DNA from: Candidatus Kuenenia hertensis
GTDB lineage: Bacteria > Planctomycetota > Brocadiia > Brocadiales > Brocadiaceae
Reading direction: 5' to 3'
Length of the DNA stretch: 64,000 nucleotides
NCBI GenBank assembly: GCA_021646465.1
Contig: SOET01000010.1
Location: forward strand, 1 to 64,000
Position numbers and translations under genes: made by a program. Positions within the stretch are counted from its first letter, which is position 1. Every line of letters starts with the position of its first letter. The notes under the pieces are model-generated. The model saw only the letters and a list, made by a program, of their open reading frames with translations. It did not search any database and was not told the origin of the DNA. Positions 55,855-64,000 of the stretch are shown piece after piece.

Positions 55855-56262
55855 TTAAACGCTTCGCTGTTTGCTTATATAAATACCCATTTCTTTGTCA
55901 AGAAATGTCGTATGACCTGCAAACCACTTGACAAGAAATGATAACATCTTAGCCATATCCCCATTTGATAGTTTTGTTTCCTCCTTTATTTTATTGAGTT
56001 CATTCATTAATTTCTCATGTTCTTTTTTCTGTTCATAGAGATTCGGATATTCATAAGTGATCATCAACAATTCTTCACTCTGAAAATGAAACCGTGCGTA
56101 TTTTAACAACTCATCCAATAATTTTTCTGCTTGGGGATTTTTAACCGAATTGCTGTCTAATTCATAAAGACTATTTATGATTTGTAAAAACTTCTTATGT
56201 TGTACATCTATTTCCTCCAACCCTGTATTGTAATCATCGCACCATTCAAAATTTGCTCCCAT
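55855..56262 (-). CDS. Bacteriohemerythrin, one His ligand replaced
   Basis: 135 residues. Ligand pattern His22, His59, Glu63, His82, His117 and Asp122 of the diiron site is present, but the His expected four residues before His82 reads Gln78 (YEQKKEHEKL instead of xxHKKEHxxF). Hemerythrins bind O2 or NO reversibly. With six of seven ligands, affinity or metal content may differ. It is last in the leftward sensory cluster, 60 bp after the HD-GYP regulator. Confidence 0.85.
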   Translation of the reverse strand: MGANFEWCDDYNTGLEEIDVQHKKFLQIINSLYELDSNSVKNPQAEKLLDELLKYARFHFQSEELLMITYEYPNLYEQKKEHEKLMNELNKIKEETKLSNGDMAKMLSFLVKWFAGHTTFLDKEMGIYISKQRSV

Positions 56263-56322
56263 TGGTATTCTCCTGTTTTAGGCGTCTTTACGTATAAAAT
56301 TTTAGACGTATTTTTACCTTTT

Positions 56323-57456
56323 TTACATGGACGTTATATTTTCAGTTTTGCAATACAATTCATCGGAAAATTTTATCTGAATATATCTCAATTCTTCGTA
56401 CGAATTCTCAAAAGCACTATATACATGCGGGTCAAAGTGCCTGCCGGATTCCTTCTTCATAATAGACATGGTTTCCCTCTCTGAATATGCGGGTTTATAA
56501 GGACGTGCGGCGCGCAACGCGTCATACACATCTGCGATGGCAACTATTCGTGATTCCAAAGGAATCTCATCTCTTATCAAACCGAAGGGGTAACCGTTCC
56601 CATTCCATCTTTCATGGTGGGTTAACGCTATGGTCGAAGCAGTGTCTATCGTAGGATTAACAGTATTTTTATCCGGCATTCCATTCGAATAATAATTGCT
56701 TTTCACGGCATATCGGCTGCTAACTTTATAATCTTGCCGAAGCATCTCCGCCCCTATTGAACAATGGTTTTTCATAAGTTCACGTTCATCCGCAGATAAC
56801 GGACCCTCTTTCAAAAGGATGTTATCAGGAATACCGATTTTCCCTATGTCATGAAGCTGACTGCTTAAAAAAATCGTGTCGGCAAAGTCCTGCTCCATAC
56901 CGAGTTTTTTCGCGATTATCTGACAATAACACCCGACTCTGAAAATATGGTTTCCTGTTCCTGAATCCCTGAATTCCGCCACTCTGCCAAGGCGCCAGAT
57001 TAAGTCCATTTGTGACTCTACCAATGCCTTTGTCCGTTCTTTTACTTTTTGCTCAAGATATCCATTTTTAGTTTTCATCCAGTCCTGGTAGGATTTTATC
57101 CGCAGCATGTTTCTGACGCGCGCCAACAGATCCTCTCTGGAAAAAGGTTTGTTGAGCAAATCAGCGGCCCCAAGATCAAGCGCCTGCGCTTTAAGGTTAA
57201 TTTCATTGGAACTGGTTAAAATAAGCACGGGAAGGTCTTCGATTGATTCCGAATTTCTGATCCTTCCCAGCAATTCTAATCCGTTTATATCAGGCATTAC
57301 AAAGTCCAGGATGGCAAGATGCAAAACTTTGCCCTGAAGAACATCCCACGCCTGTTTCCCGTTTTCCGAGACAACGACTTCGTATCCTTCCTGCTCCAGG
57401 AGGGTAAGAAGCATTTTTCGCATGGATTTACTGTAATCCGCAACAAGGATTTTCAT
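56323..57456 (-). CDS. Response regulator with HD-GYP domain
   Basis: 377 residues: receiver 1-120 (phospho-acceptor Asp51, HLAILDFVMPDINGLELL), a coiled-coil linker, then HD-GYP: SSQLHDIGKIGIPDNIL (HD), KNHCSIGAEML, and HHERWNGNGYPFGLIRDEIPLESRIVAIADVYDALRA (GYP). Such RpfG-like enzymes hydrolyse cyclic-di-GMP when phosphorylated. It follows cheB by 56 bp and probably responds to the same CheA. Confidence 0.94.
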   Translation of the reverse strand: MKILVADYSKSMRKMLLTLLEQEGYEVVVSENGKQAWDVLQGKVLHLAILDFVMPDINGLELLGRIRNSESIEDLPVLILTSSNEINLKAQALDLGAADLLNKPFSREDLLARVRNMLRIKSYQDWMKTKNGYLEQKVKERTKALVESQMDLIWRLGRVAEFRDSGTGNHIFRVGCYCQIIAKKLGMEQDFADTIFLSSQLHDIGKIGIPDNILLKEGPLSADERELMKNHCSIGAEMLRQDYKVSSRYAVKSNYYSNGMPDKNTVNPTIDTASTIALTHHERWNGNGYPFGLIRDEIPLESRIVAIADVYDALRAARPYKPAYSERETMSIMKKESGRHFDPHVYSAFENSYEELRYIQIKFSDELYCKTENITSM

Positions 57457-57512
57457 AGCAACGCTACCTCAATTACACGTTTTTCATGCAAGAAGCCTTT
57501 GTAACATATGTT

Positions 57513-58583
57513 TTATACTTTGCATAATTTAACTACCTCACGGAAAATTTCCTCCAATGGCAAAACCTTGTCAACACCTCCTCTTTTAATCGCCTCATTC
57601 GGCATGCCGAATACCACCGAAGTAGCCTCGTCCTGGGCAATATTCACCGCACCGGCCTCTTTCATCTCCAGCATACCCCTTGCCCCATCATCTCCCATGC
57701 CCGTCATAATCACTCCCACAGCATTTTTGCCTGCATAGCGGGCTGCCGAACGAAAAAGTACATCTACCGACGGGCGATGCCGGCAAACAAGAGGCCCCTC
57801 TTTTATTTCAATATAATATCTCGCACCGCTTCGTTTCAGCAAAATGTGGTGGTTTCCCGGAGCTATCAGCGCCTGCCCCCGAATAACACTATCATCATTT
57901 TTCGCTTCCCTCACCGATATTTTACAAATAGAATCAAGGCGTTTTGCAAAGGCGGCGGTAAAAGTTTCCGGCATGTGCTGCACAATGACAATGCCGGGCG
58001 AATCCAATGGAAGTGCTTCCAGAAACACCCGAAGAGCCTCCGTGCCGCCAGTGGATGCTCCAACCACAACAACCTTTTCGGTAGTCTGCATCATGGCTTT
58101 TGTATTTGGTCTTGTCAGGATTGCATCCGCTGTGAGTTTCGGTTTAACCGTAAGTGCTTTCTTTGGTATGCGCTGTAAGCGGGCAAGGGACGCCGATTTT
58201 ACTGCATCACACACCTTTATGCTGTTTTCCAGGAAAAATTGTTTTGTGCCCATTTTTGGCTTTTCAATAATTCCCACAGCTCCATATTCAAGCGCCTTAA
58301 ATGTAGTTTCGCAATTGTTTCCCGCCAGACTCGAACAGATTACCACCGGTATTGGGTGCTGGCTCATAATTTTTTGCAAAAATGTAATGCCATCCATACG
58401 CGGCATTTCTACGTCCAGAGTTATAACGTCCGGTACCTCATGACGAATTTTTTCTGCGGCGATTATCGGATCAGCGGCAGTTGCCATTACTTCAATATCC
58501 CTGTCGGAAGAAAATATGTCCTGTAATGCCTGACGCACCACGGCAGAATCATCAACGATAAGCACCCGTATCTTCTTTTTCAT
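57513..58583 (-). CDS. cheB: Chemotaxis methylesterase/deamidase CheB
   Basis: 356 residues: receiver with Asp57 ([13 protein letters not shown]), then methylesterase domain with the triad Ser177 (GASTGG), His203 (VQHMPETF) and Asp299 (TGMGDDGA). Removes methyl groups from chemoreceptors. Its start overlaps the cheR stop (ATGA). Confidence 0.96.
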   Translation of the reverse strand: MKKKIRVLIVDDSAVVRQALQDIFSSDRDIEVMATAADPIIAAEKIRHEVPDVITLDVEMPRMDGITFLQKIMSQHPIPVVICSSLAGNNCETTFKALEYGAVGIIEKPKMGTKQFFLENSIKVCDAVKSASLARLQRIPKKALTVKPKLTADAILTRPNTKAMMQTTEKVVVVGASTGGTEALRVFLEALPLDSPGIVIVQHMPETFTAAFAKRLDSICKISVREAKNDDSVIRGQALIAPGNHHILLKRSGARYYIEIKEGPLVCRHRPSVDVLFRSAARYAGKNAVGVIMTGMGDDGARGMLEMKEAGAVNIAQDEATSVVFGMPNEAIKRGGVDKVLPLEEIFREVVKLCKV

Positions 58584-59449
58584 CTTTTTTTCATATATAC
58601 GGTTGGCGATACTCTCTCCAAAGGAACATTCATGTTTGTAAGAATTTCTGAATGCCCCAGAAAAAGATAACCTCCCTGGACTAATTGATTACTCAAACGA
58701 TTTATCAATTTCTCCTGCGTATTTCTGTCAAAGTAAATAATAACGTTCCGGCAAAAAATGATGTCCATGTGTCCATCGATTCCAAAATCGCCATCCATCA
58801 GATTTAGTCTTTGAAATGTTACCAGCGATCTTAATTCCGGAATAACTCTCACCAGATTTTTTTCTCTATCCCTGCTTGTCATAAAATATTTTCTCTTTTT
58901 TACTTCAGGCACGGGAAGAATTTTTTCCTGTTCATACACAGCCCTGATGGCAACCTTGAGCATTTTTGTGGAAATATCCGTAGCAAGGATTGAAAAGCGA
59001 AATTCCGGATACTGATTTTTAAATTTGTTCAGGACCATTGCCAGAGTGTAAGGTTCCTCTCCGCTGGAGCACCCGGCGCTCCATACACGAAAATTCCTGC
59101 GAAAGCCGGCTCCATACAATTCCGCAAGTTTTGGCAGAGCATTTTCCAGCAGATAATCAAAACAACCTGGCTCCCTAAAAAATTCGGTCTTATTTGTTGT
59201 TACTGCATCGATCAGGTGAATCATTTCGGACTTGATGCCCTCGGGACTGAACACAAAATCATAATACTCACCGAATGTTTTTATCGCCAGATTACGCAGC
59301 CGCCTTTGCAGCCTTGACTCCAGCATTGTTTTCTTCGAAGTTGTTAATTTTATTCCATAGTCGTCATAAATGAATTTACTAAATCTGGCAAAATCTTTAT
59401 GAGACATGGGCTCCGGAATTATTTCACTCATGAGATTGTTTCTATACAT
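58580..59449 (-). CDS. cheR: Chemotaxis methyltransferase CheR
   Basis: 289 residues (an ATG six codons inside, at 59431, is an alternative start). N-terminal helical domain, then a SAM methyltransferase domain: [58 protein letters not shown] and GYLFLGHSE. Adds methyl groups to receptor glutamates. Coupled to cheB. Confidence 0.96.
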   Translation of the reverse strand: MYRNNLMSEIIPEPMSHKDFARFSKFIYDDYGIKLTTSKKTMLESRLQRRLRNLAIKTFGEYYDFVFSPEGIKSEMIHLIDAVTTNKTEFFREPGCFDYLLENALPKLAELYGAGFRRNFRVWSAGCSSGEEPYTLAMVLNKFKNQYPEFRFSILATDISTKMLKVAIRAVYEQEKILPVPEVKKRKYFMTSRDREKNLVRVIPELRSLVTFQRLNLMDGDFGIDGHMDIIFCRNVIIYFDRNTQEKLINRLSNQLVQGGYLFLGHSEILTNMNVPLERVSPTVYMKKR

Positions 59450-59550
59450 GATACTTGTTCACTATCTTCACTGTCATTTTCCCCAACCCAACCTTACTGC
59501 CTATCATTACGTTTAATTAGGCTGCCTTTGGCAACGACTTATAACTGCTT

Positions 59551-59690
59551 GTTCCCAAACTCTGTTTGGGAACATCACGTTGTCGCGAAACTCTGTTTCA
59601 CGGATGTCCCATTAACTGCCGGAAACTTTATCGACCGGTTACGAGAAACAGAGTTTCTCACCTATTACATTCCCAAACAGAGTTTGGGAA
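59551..59690. repeat. Palindrome cluster related to the 13.3-kb MITE
   Basis: GTTCCCAAAC/GTTTGGGAAC (59551-59573), GAAAC/GTTTC near 59586, GAGAAAC/GTTTCTC (59643-59659) and TTCCCAAAC/GTTTGGGAA (59670-59690): the same four hairpins in the same order as at 13311-13497. Terminal inverted repeats are not seen. The gap 59450-59918 between cheW and cheR holds no gene. Confidence 0.75.
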
Positions 59691-59918
59691 CAAGCCGGGA
59701 CTGACGTCACGCCTGTCCCACCTCCCGGCACTCACATCACATCTAATTGTAATTACAACCTTTAGAACAGTATCTACCTGCAAATCCGCATAAAAAAAAT
59801 GGAAATTCCTATACTATTAAATTACTTGTTTTGAAAATCTTCATGTTTAAAGGAGATACCTGGAATTACAAGGACAAGGCGATTCTTAACTTAATAAGAT
59901 ACAATGTCTCTCTATATG

Positions 59919-60452
59919 TTATGACGAAGGAACATTCCCAATGTCTTTGGTTTCTATCAATTGAACTTCATTTGATGGAATTTGCTGCAAAGCTAACTCA
60001 TCCGCTGAAAATACCTTGTTAATATCCAGGATAATGATAAATTGTTCTTCCCGTTTTCCCATGCCAAGGATAAATTCCGTCTTTAATCGGGTACCGATTC
60101 TTGGTGCAGGCTCAATCTGTCCTGGTTCCAGCTCCAATACCTCCCGCACTGAATCAACCAATGCCCCAAGAATAGTTGTTTCCCCATCCAGGGTGATTTC
60201 CATAATAACAATGCATGCCTTTATAGTTTTATCGGCCTTTTCAATCCCGAATTTTTTCCTCATGTCGACTACCGGTACAACGGCACCCCTGAGGTTGATA
60301 ACGCCAAGCATGAACACCGGCGTTCTCGGAACCTTTGTTATTGTGGTAAAATCAAGCACCTCGCGTACCTGTGTTATATTGACCGCAAAGACCTCGGCGT
60401 CTAATACAAATGTTAAAAATTGTGTTGTTTCTGTCAATTCTGTTACACTCAT
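59919..60452 (-). CDS. cheW: Chemotaxis coupling protein CheW
   Basis: 177 residues: FLTFVLDAEVFAVNITQVREVLDF, TKVPRTPVFMLGVINLRGAVVPVVDM, FILGMGKREEQFIIILDINKVF. It links chemoreceptors to CheA. Good SD (GAGGAGAG). It follows the receptor genes; CheA is not in the window and may lie to the right. Confidence 0.95.
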   Translation of the reverse strand: MSVTELTETTQFLTFVLDAEVFAVNITQVREVLDFTTITKVPRTPVFMLGVINLRGAVVPVVDMRKKFGIEKADKTIKACIVIMEITLDGETTILGALVDSVREVLELEPGQIEPAPRIGTRLKTEFILGMGKREEQFIIILDINKVFSADELALQQIPSNEVQLIETKDIGNVPSS

Positions 60453-60524
60453 GTTTCTCTCCTCATATTAATTGTTCTGAAGGAATGCGGGGTTTTGAGG
60501 ATTATTCCTTTTCAATGTCTCTTT

Positions 60525-60597
60525 ATGTAGGTCGGGTTTCTTACCCGACACCTTTCTATTCCAAATTGTTATTTTCGGTAAGAAACCCGACCTACAT
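60525..60597. repeat. Long inverted repeat between receptor gene and cheW
   Basis: A 21-bp perfect inverted repeat (left arm starts ATGTAGGTCGGGTTTCTTAC at 60525) with a 31-nt gap; each arm also contains a GTCGGG...CCCGAC dyad. It could attenuate transcription from the receptor into cheW, or be a small mobile element. Confidence 0.7.
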
Positions 60598-60633
60598 CTT
60601 TTTTATCAAAGACGAAAAAAATGTATTTTTTCC

Positions 60634-62685
60634 TCAATTGCTTGTGGTGTTTTCCACTTTCAATAGAATGTTTTGCGATTTTGCCCCGCCAGATAACCTG
60701 TCCGTTTTTGTTACTGCAATATCTGTTTCGTTTCGCATTGAACGTTGCGCTTTACGGTATTTTACGCTCACACCATCTTCGTCTGTCGGAGCAGAATCTA
60801 TTACCCTATTTCCATTATCTGTTGTCTTGAAAAAGCCAATGGTATCTCTTAAATACTGAGCCTGGCTGGAAAGATTCACCGAGGTAGAAGCTATTTGTTC
60901 CGCAGCCGCAGCATTTTGTTGAATCACCGAGTCCAACTGCTGAATTGACTTGTTAACCTCTTCTACGCCTTTTCCCTGTTCGCTGCTTGCAGCATTAATT
61001 TCCTGAACCAGTTCCGCCGTTTTTTGGATAGCGGGTACCAGTTGCTCCAGCATGTTGCCTGCATTTTCCGCAACCTCCACACTTGACGTGGACAAATGAT
61101 CTATCTGTTCCGCCGCTGTTTGGCTGCGTTCCGCAAGTTTTCTCACCTCAGCAGCCACTACGGCGAATCCTTTACCGTGCTCTCCGGCGCGTGCCGCCTC
61201 AATAGCAGCATTTAATGCCAGGAGATCTGTTTGCCTGGCGATTTCCCTGACAATCGCAATTTTATCGGCAATCTCTTTCATTGCACGCACGGTTTTTGCC
61301 ACTGCGTTACCTCCTTCGCCCGCATCTCCCGCACACTTCTTTGCGATTTTTTCCGTTTGCTGTGCGTTGTCGGCATTCTGCTTAATGATAGAAGACATTT
61401 CATTCATGGAAGAAGACGTTTGTTCCGCAGTGGCAGCCTGTTCTGCCGTTCCCTGCGACATCTGCTCAGAGGAGGAACTCAGTTCAACGCTTTGTGCGGC
61501 AACATTGTCCGCTGCCGATTTGACGTCGTTCACAATCTGGCTGAGATTTTCCGCCATATGTTTAATTGCGGCATACACTCCGGTTGGCGTCCGGTTCTTT
61601 GTCTCAAACTTTATTTTCAAATCACCTTGTGATATTTTCTGCGCTATGTCTTCTATTATCTGTGGCTCGTTGCCAAACATCCGGTATATCCCTTTTATCA
61701 GAAACAATGTCAGGATAAAAACAGCACCAAGCGCCGTCCCGCCAATGATTGAGTACACCATAACACCCTTTCCTGCAGCCGTTACTATTGTATTTGCTAT
61801 TATTTTTATTTTATCCGCCTGAAAGTCTTCAATGTTTTTCAAAACGTTAATCCGTTTTGTCGTGGCTTCAAATACCTCCTGGCCTGAAACTGCGAATTGT
61901 CCTACGTTGGCGTTTTCCAGCAGCAGTTTTCTGATATTTGATACATTTTCCACCACCTGCCCCTTATGGTTCGATTTATAAAATGCCAGAACCTCAGGAG
62001 ACGCCAGATATTCAAAATTCCTCATGAGCCTTTCACTGCCCTTCCATGCCGTCATCCATTCATCCAGATTGGCAGGACTGATTGCCCTGTTTGCCCCCGT
62101 TATTCCTCCCATAACCGCCCTTTCTACTCCCGACAGCTCCTTTGCCGAAATAAAATTTACGTAGGCTGATACGGGATTTGAAACAGAAGGATGGTTTGCT
62201 ATCAGAGTAACATGTTCAAAGGATTGGGTAAAATGCGCATTCATCTCCGTAAAATACCGTATGGTTTCATCCTTATTTATTGAAAGGTTGGTTATCTGAT
62301 TTCTTCTTCCTGAGAGGTCATTAATATCTTTCAAAACGAGGTTCACTGCAGAATCAAACTCGTCACCGTACTGTTTTACGTCAAATGATTTCATGAACTC
62401 ATTGAAAGGAACCATCGCCTTGTCGGTATCGCCCCTCGTAGCAGACAACTCTTCCTCCATTTTTTTGCCTCCGCTTGCCACGTATACTGCGGAAGCGCCG
62501 CGTTCCTTCTGTAATTCATGCAGCAATCTGCTTGCAATAATGATGTATTCGCTTAGTTTGTTTAAACTGTTCGTTTCGGCCTTTATGCGAATTTTATCCC
62601 CAATAACCGTATAAAGGAAAAACCCTGTTACCATGGAAGGCAGTAAGCTTAACAAAATGAGTTTTTTCGTAAGTGATAGTTTCAA
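60634..62685 (-). CDS. NIT-domain methyl-accepting chemotaxis protein
   Basis: 683 residues from a TTG start at 62685, chosen because AAAGGAG lies 7 nt upstream and the longer frame overlaps the previous gene. Membrane helix 5-28, periplasmic NIT-like domain ([57 protein letters not shown]), second helix near 300, HAMP, and the MCP signalling tip ([44 protein letters not shown]). NIT domains are thought to sense nitrate and nitrite. It starts 13 bp after the other receptor gene. Confidence 0.9.
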   Translation of the reverse strand: MKLSLTKKLILLSLLPSMVTGFFLYTVIGDKIRIKAETNSLNKLSEYIIIASRLLHELQKERGASAVYVASGGKKMEEELSATRGDTDKAMVPFNEFMKSFDVKQYGDEFDSAVNLVLKDINDLSGRRNQITNLSINKDETIRYFTEMNAHFTQSFEHVTLIANHPSVSNPVSAYVNFISAKELSGVERAVMGGITGANRAISPANLDEWMTAWKGSERLMRNFEYLASPEVLAFYKSNHKGQVVENVSNIRKLLLENANVGQFAVSGQEVFEATTKRINVLKNIEDFQADKIKIIANTIVTAAGKGVMVYSIIGGTALGAVFILTLFLIKGIYRMFGNEPQIIEDIAQKISQGDLKIKFETKNRTPTGVYAAIKHMAENLSQIVNDVKSAADNVAAQSVELSSSSEQMSQGTAEQAATAEQTSSSMNEMSSIIKQNADNAQQTEKIAKKCAGDAGEGGNAVAKTVRAMKEIADKIAIVREIARQTDLLALNAAIEAARAGEHGKGFAVVAAEVRKLAERSQTAAEQIDHLSTSSVEVAENAGNMLEQLVPAIQKTAELVQEINAASSEQGKGVEEVNKSIQQLDSVIQQNAAAAEQIASTSVNLSSQAQYLRDTIGFFKTTDNGNRVIDSAPTDEDGVSVKYRKAQRSMRNETDIAVTKTDRLSGGAKSQNILLKVENTTSN

Positions 62686-62698
62686 GTAGTATCTCCTT

Positions 62699-64000
62699 TC
62701 AGGAATTTCTGACAAAATCCGCGTCTTCCTCATCTGACCCGTTACCATCCGGTAACCCTAAATCGAGATCAACGCCTCCGCTCTGGCTAACCGCAGCGCC
62801 TTGTCTGTTTACGGCGGCAGCAGGTTTATGCTGGTCGGGTTTCCTGCCTGACAATACTTTTCTTTTCTCTGCTGCAAGGTTTTTGGATTTTGCACTGCCG
62901 TTATTATTTGTTTTAAAGAAGCCGACCGCATCTTCGAGGTATTGTGCCTGTCCTGACAACTCCTCCGCGGTTGAGGCAACCTGTTCCGCGGCGGCAACAT
63001 TTTGCTGAATTACCGTATCCAACTGTTGTATCGCCTTATTGACCTGTTCGACTCCTTTATCCTGTTCGCTGCTCGATGCGCTGATTTCCTGCACCAGCTC
63101 CGCGGTTTTCCTGATATCAGGCACTAATACCGACAGCATTTTACCAGCCTTTTCTGCAACCTCCACGCTGGATGAGGACAAATGATCAATTTGCCCCGCC
63201 GCCGTCTGGCTGCGTTCCGCGAGCTTGCGCACCTCAGACGCCACCACGGCAAATCCTTTGCCGTGTTCTCCGGCGCGTGCAGCTTCTATAGCGGCATTGA
63301 GCGCAAGCAGATCTGTCTGCCGGGCGATTTCCTTAATGATCGATATTTTTTCCGCTATTTCTTTCATGGCCTTTACCGTCTGCTCCACAGCATCACCTCC
63401 TTCTTTTGCGTCTGCAGCTGACTTTCTTGCAATCTTCTCCGTCTGCTGTGCATTATCGGCATTTTGCTTGATGGCAGAAGCCATTTCATCCATGGAAGAA
63501 GACGTTTCTTCAGCGGACGCCGCCTGCTCGGTGGCGCCCTGAGAAAGCTGTTCCGAGCTGGAACTTAGTTCCTGACTGCCCGTCGCGATGTTTTCCGAAG
63601 CTGTTTTTACGTCTCCCACTACTTCACAAAGCTTAATGGTCATATTTTTAATAGCGGCATACACCCCGCTCTCTTTCTTATTATTCGTTTCGAACTGCAT
63701 GGTAAGATCTCCGGACGACACTTTCTGCGCAATATCAACGATTATCTCCGGTTCCCCGCCAAACTGGAGGTAGATTCCCCTTGCTATGAGAAAGCCTACA
63801 AATCCTACAATAAGTCCTGCTATAATACCGGCTATTATAATCGCACGGATTAATCCGTTTACCGGCGCCATTACCTCTTTCTCATCAATTTCTGCCAGCA
63901 AACCCCAGGTGGTGTCACCGATTTGTATGGGAGTATACGCGGAGAGAACAGGATTGCCGTTATAATCAAGAATTACTTTGGTAGCCGTCCTTCCGGAAAC
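62699..64000 (-). CDS. Methyl-accepting chemotaxis protein, N-terminus outside window
   Basis: At least 433 residues; the frame is open to the window edge. Visible N-terminal part ends a Cache-type sensor domain ([33 protein letters not shown]), followed by a membrane helix, HAMP and the MCP signalling domain, almost identical at the tip to the neighbouring receptor. Ends with a short Asp/Asn tail, no CheR-tethering pentapeptide. Tandem with the NIT receptor. Confidence 0.92.
   Translation of the reverse strand, partial: VSGRTATKVILDYNGNPVLSAYTPIQIGDTTWGLLAEIDEKEVMAPVNGLIRAIIIAGIIAGLIVGFVGFLIARGIYLQFGGEPEIIVDIAQKVSSGDLTMQFETNNKKESGVYAAIKNMTIKLCEVVGDVKTASENIATGSQELSSSSEQLSQGATEQAASAEETSSSMDEMASAIKQNADNAQQTEKIARKSAADAKEGGDAVEQTVKAMKEIAEKISIIKEIARQTDLLALNAAIEAARAGEHGKGFAVVASEVRKLAERSQTAAGQIDHLSSSSVEVAEKAGKMLSVLVPDIRKTAELVQEISASSSEQDKGVEQVNKAIQQLDTVIQQNVAAAEQVASTAEELSGQAQYLEDAVGFFKTNNNGSAKSKNLAAEKRKVLSGRKPDQHKPAAAVNRQGAAVSQSGGVDLDLGLPDGNGSDEEDADFVRNS

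Noticed and set aside
59831-60022. 63-codon frame on the plus strand near cheW
   Set aside because: Overlaps the 3' end of cheW on the opposite strand, no SD, no family features.

Overview
The window looks like chromosome from an AT-rich, Gram-negative (porin-bearing), chemotactic bacterium. The gene content (siroheme decarboxylase pair beside an Fe-S sulfite-reductase-like protein, Tat-exported superoxide reductase, NIT-domain chemoreceptor, bacteriohemerythrin, many palindromic repeats) fits an anaerobic planctomycete of the anammox type (Brocadiales, Kuenenia-like). That assignment is inference from content; no rRNA or anammox marker lies in the window.

Layout. 0-3.2 kb: leftward genes (an edge-truncated exported protein behind a sigma-54-type promoter, LemA, a TPM-domain protein, a nucleotidyltransferase-fold protein). 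3.4-5.4 kb: a rightward operon with near-consensus promoter, siroheme/4Fe-4S protein, ahbA, ahbB and terminator. 5.4-12 kb: leftward housekeeping genes (PLD-like, nnrD, larB, tsaD, ctpA, tRNA-Phe, surE). 12.5-19.7 kb: small unknown genes, an ankyrin protein, a MITE with an 8-bp target duplication, a nuclease, an NtrC/histidine-kinase pair and a porin. 19.7-24.1 kb: gapA, pgk, rpe, accD and tRNA-Asn. 24.1-32.1 kb: an HUH (Y1) transposase element directly abutting a type I restriction-modification locus (hsdM, GIY-YIG gene, hsdS, hsdR, YgjP-like metalloprotease) studded with palindromes. 32.2-38.1 kb: recQ, phosphoesterase, superoxide reductase, lexA and a partner. 38.2-43.3 kb: TPR protein, flgM-like gene, eno-ftsB-proA.

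The most unusual part is 43.5-51.7 kb. All genes there point rightward and are separated by imperfect inverted repeats that begin with RYYYAAC-like and end with GTTRRRY-like heptamers, as integron attC sites do. Boundary spacing is about 0.67-1.2 kb, and contents are typical cassette cargo (PIN pair, MNT/HEPN pair, BrnT-type pair, two DUF4160/DUF2442 pairs, nucleases, an SDR). No integrase is present in the window. The proA 3' end plus about 260 bp downstream (about 410 bp) is duplicated with about 98.5% identity 3.85 kb further on, and both copies end at a GTTRRRY heptamer, so the array is split into two blocks with the same anchor. At least four cassette genes are broken.

52.2-64 kb: accA, a TMTC-like membrane/TPR protein, then a leftward sensory cluster (hemerythrin, HD-GYP response regulator, cheB, cheR, cheW and two chemoreceptors, the last cut by the window edge).

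Functionally the window joins central carbon metabolism (gapA, pgk, eno, rpe), malonyl-CoA synthesis (accA, accD), the siroheme-to-heme route, SOS/DNA repair, chemotaxis and a large defence/mobile component. All calls are from reading the sequence; no database search was run.
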